A stretch of 5,944 nucleotides of DNA from the NCBI GenBank assembly GCA_003558175.1, contig PWMO01000493.1, forward strand, positions 1 through 5,944, given 5' to 3'. Position numbers and translations under genes: made by a program. The notes beneath the pieces are model-generated. The model made no database searches and was not told the origin of the DNA. It saw only the letters and a program-made list of their open reading frames with translations. Position 1 is the first letter of the stretch; every line of letters starts with the position of its first letter. Source of the DNA: Spirochaetaceae bacterium. Lineage in GTDB: Bacteria; Spirochaetota; Spirochaetia; DSM-27196; PWMO01. Below are positions 5,884 through 5,944 of this stretch, piece after piece.

Positions 5884-5944
5884 CTACGGTGCTGCCGGAC
5901 CGCCGTGCCTGCTCCGTGCAGTTGCGTTGCTCCGCGTGTGAACC

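Noticed and set aside
5468..5941. Open frame on the plus strand running through the repeat region to the right edge
   Set aside because: Antisense to the TIGR03546 gene for half its length, and the 26-bp repeat shifts frame, so it is not a coding repeat.

Overview
The window is GC-rich, gene-dense DNA from a bacterium that is almost certainly diderm. Two genes belong to a protein pair (TIGR03545/TIGR03546) that, as I recall the family descriptions, is found only in bacteria with an outer membrane. The sequence gives no clean taxonomic marker. A spirochaete or a proteobacterium would both fit, and I lean weakly to a spirochaete from the feel of the TIGR03545 N-terminus.

Layout from left to right: (1) positions 1-408, plus strand, the C-terminal end of a GGDEF diguanylate cyclase whose start lies outside the window. 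(2) Positions 428-931, minus strand, a Nudix hydrolase of the MTH1 (8-oxo-dGTP diphosphatase) type, convergent with the cyclase. (3) Positions 932-1028, a short divergent control region with a strong sigma70-like promoter for the Nudix gene and an 18-bp palindrome over its -10 element. (4) Positions 1029-1316, plus strand, a small unrecognised protein gene whose 3' end overlaps the next gene tail to tail by 37 bp. (5) Positions 5706 down to 1280, minus strand, a three-gene probable operon read in the order TIGR03546 (small inner-membrane protein), TIGR03545 (large membrane-anchored protein with an AsmA-like segment and coiled coils), sppA (signal peptide peptidase). The gaps are 15 and 41 bp. 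(6) Positions 5707-5944, a non-coding leader and upstream region with a strong Shine-Dalgarno, a small hairpin next to it, a possible -10 element, 14-bp tandem repeats and a pair of 26-bp-spaced direct repeats.

The operon is the main interest. A small multi-pass membrane protein, an AsmA-like periplasmic protein and a membrane-associated serine protease are made together, which suggests an envelope maintenance or lipid/protein handling function that has not been described. That role is inference. The SppA here is also odd: it keeps both catalytic residues but has no N-terminal membrane anchor and carries a C-terminal tail with a hexapeptide repeat. The left-hand genes (c-di-GMP synthesis, nucleotide-pool sanitation, unknown small protein) appear functionally unrelated to the operon.
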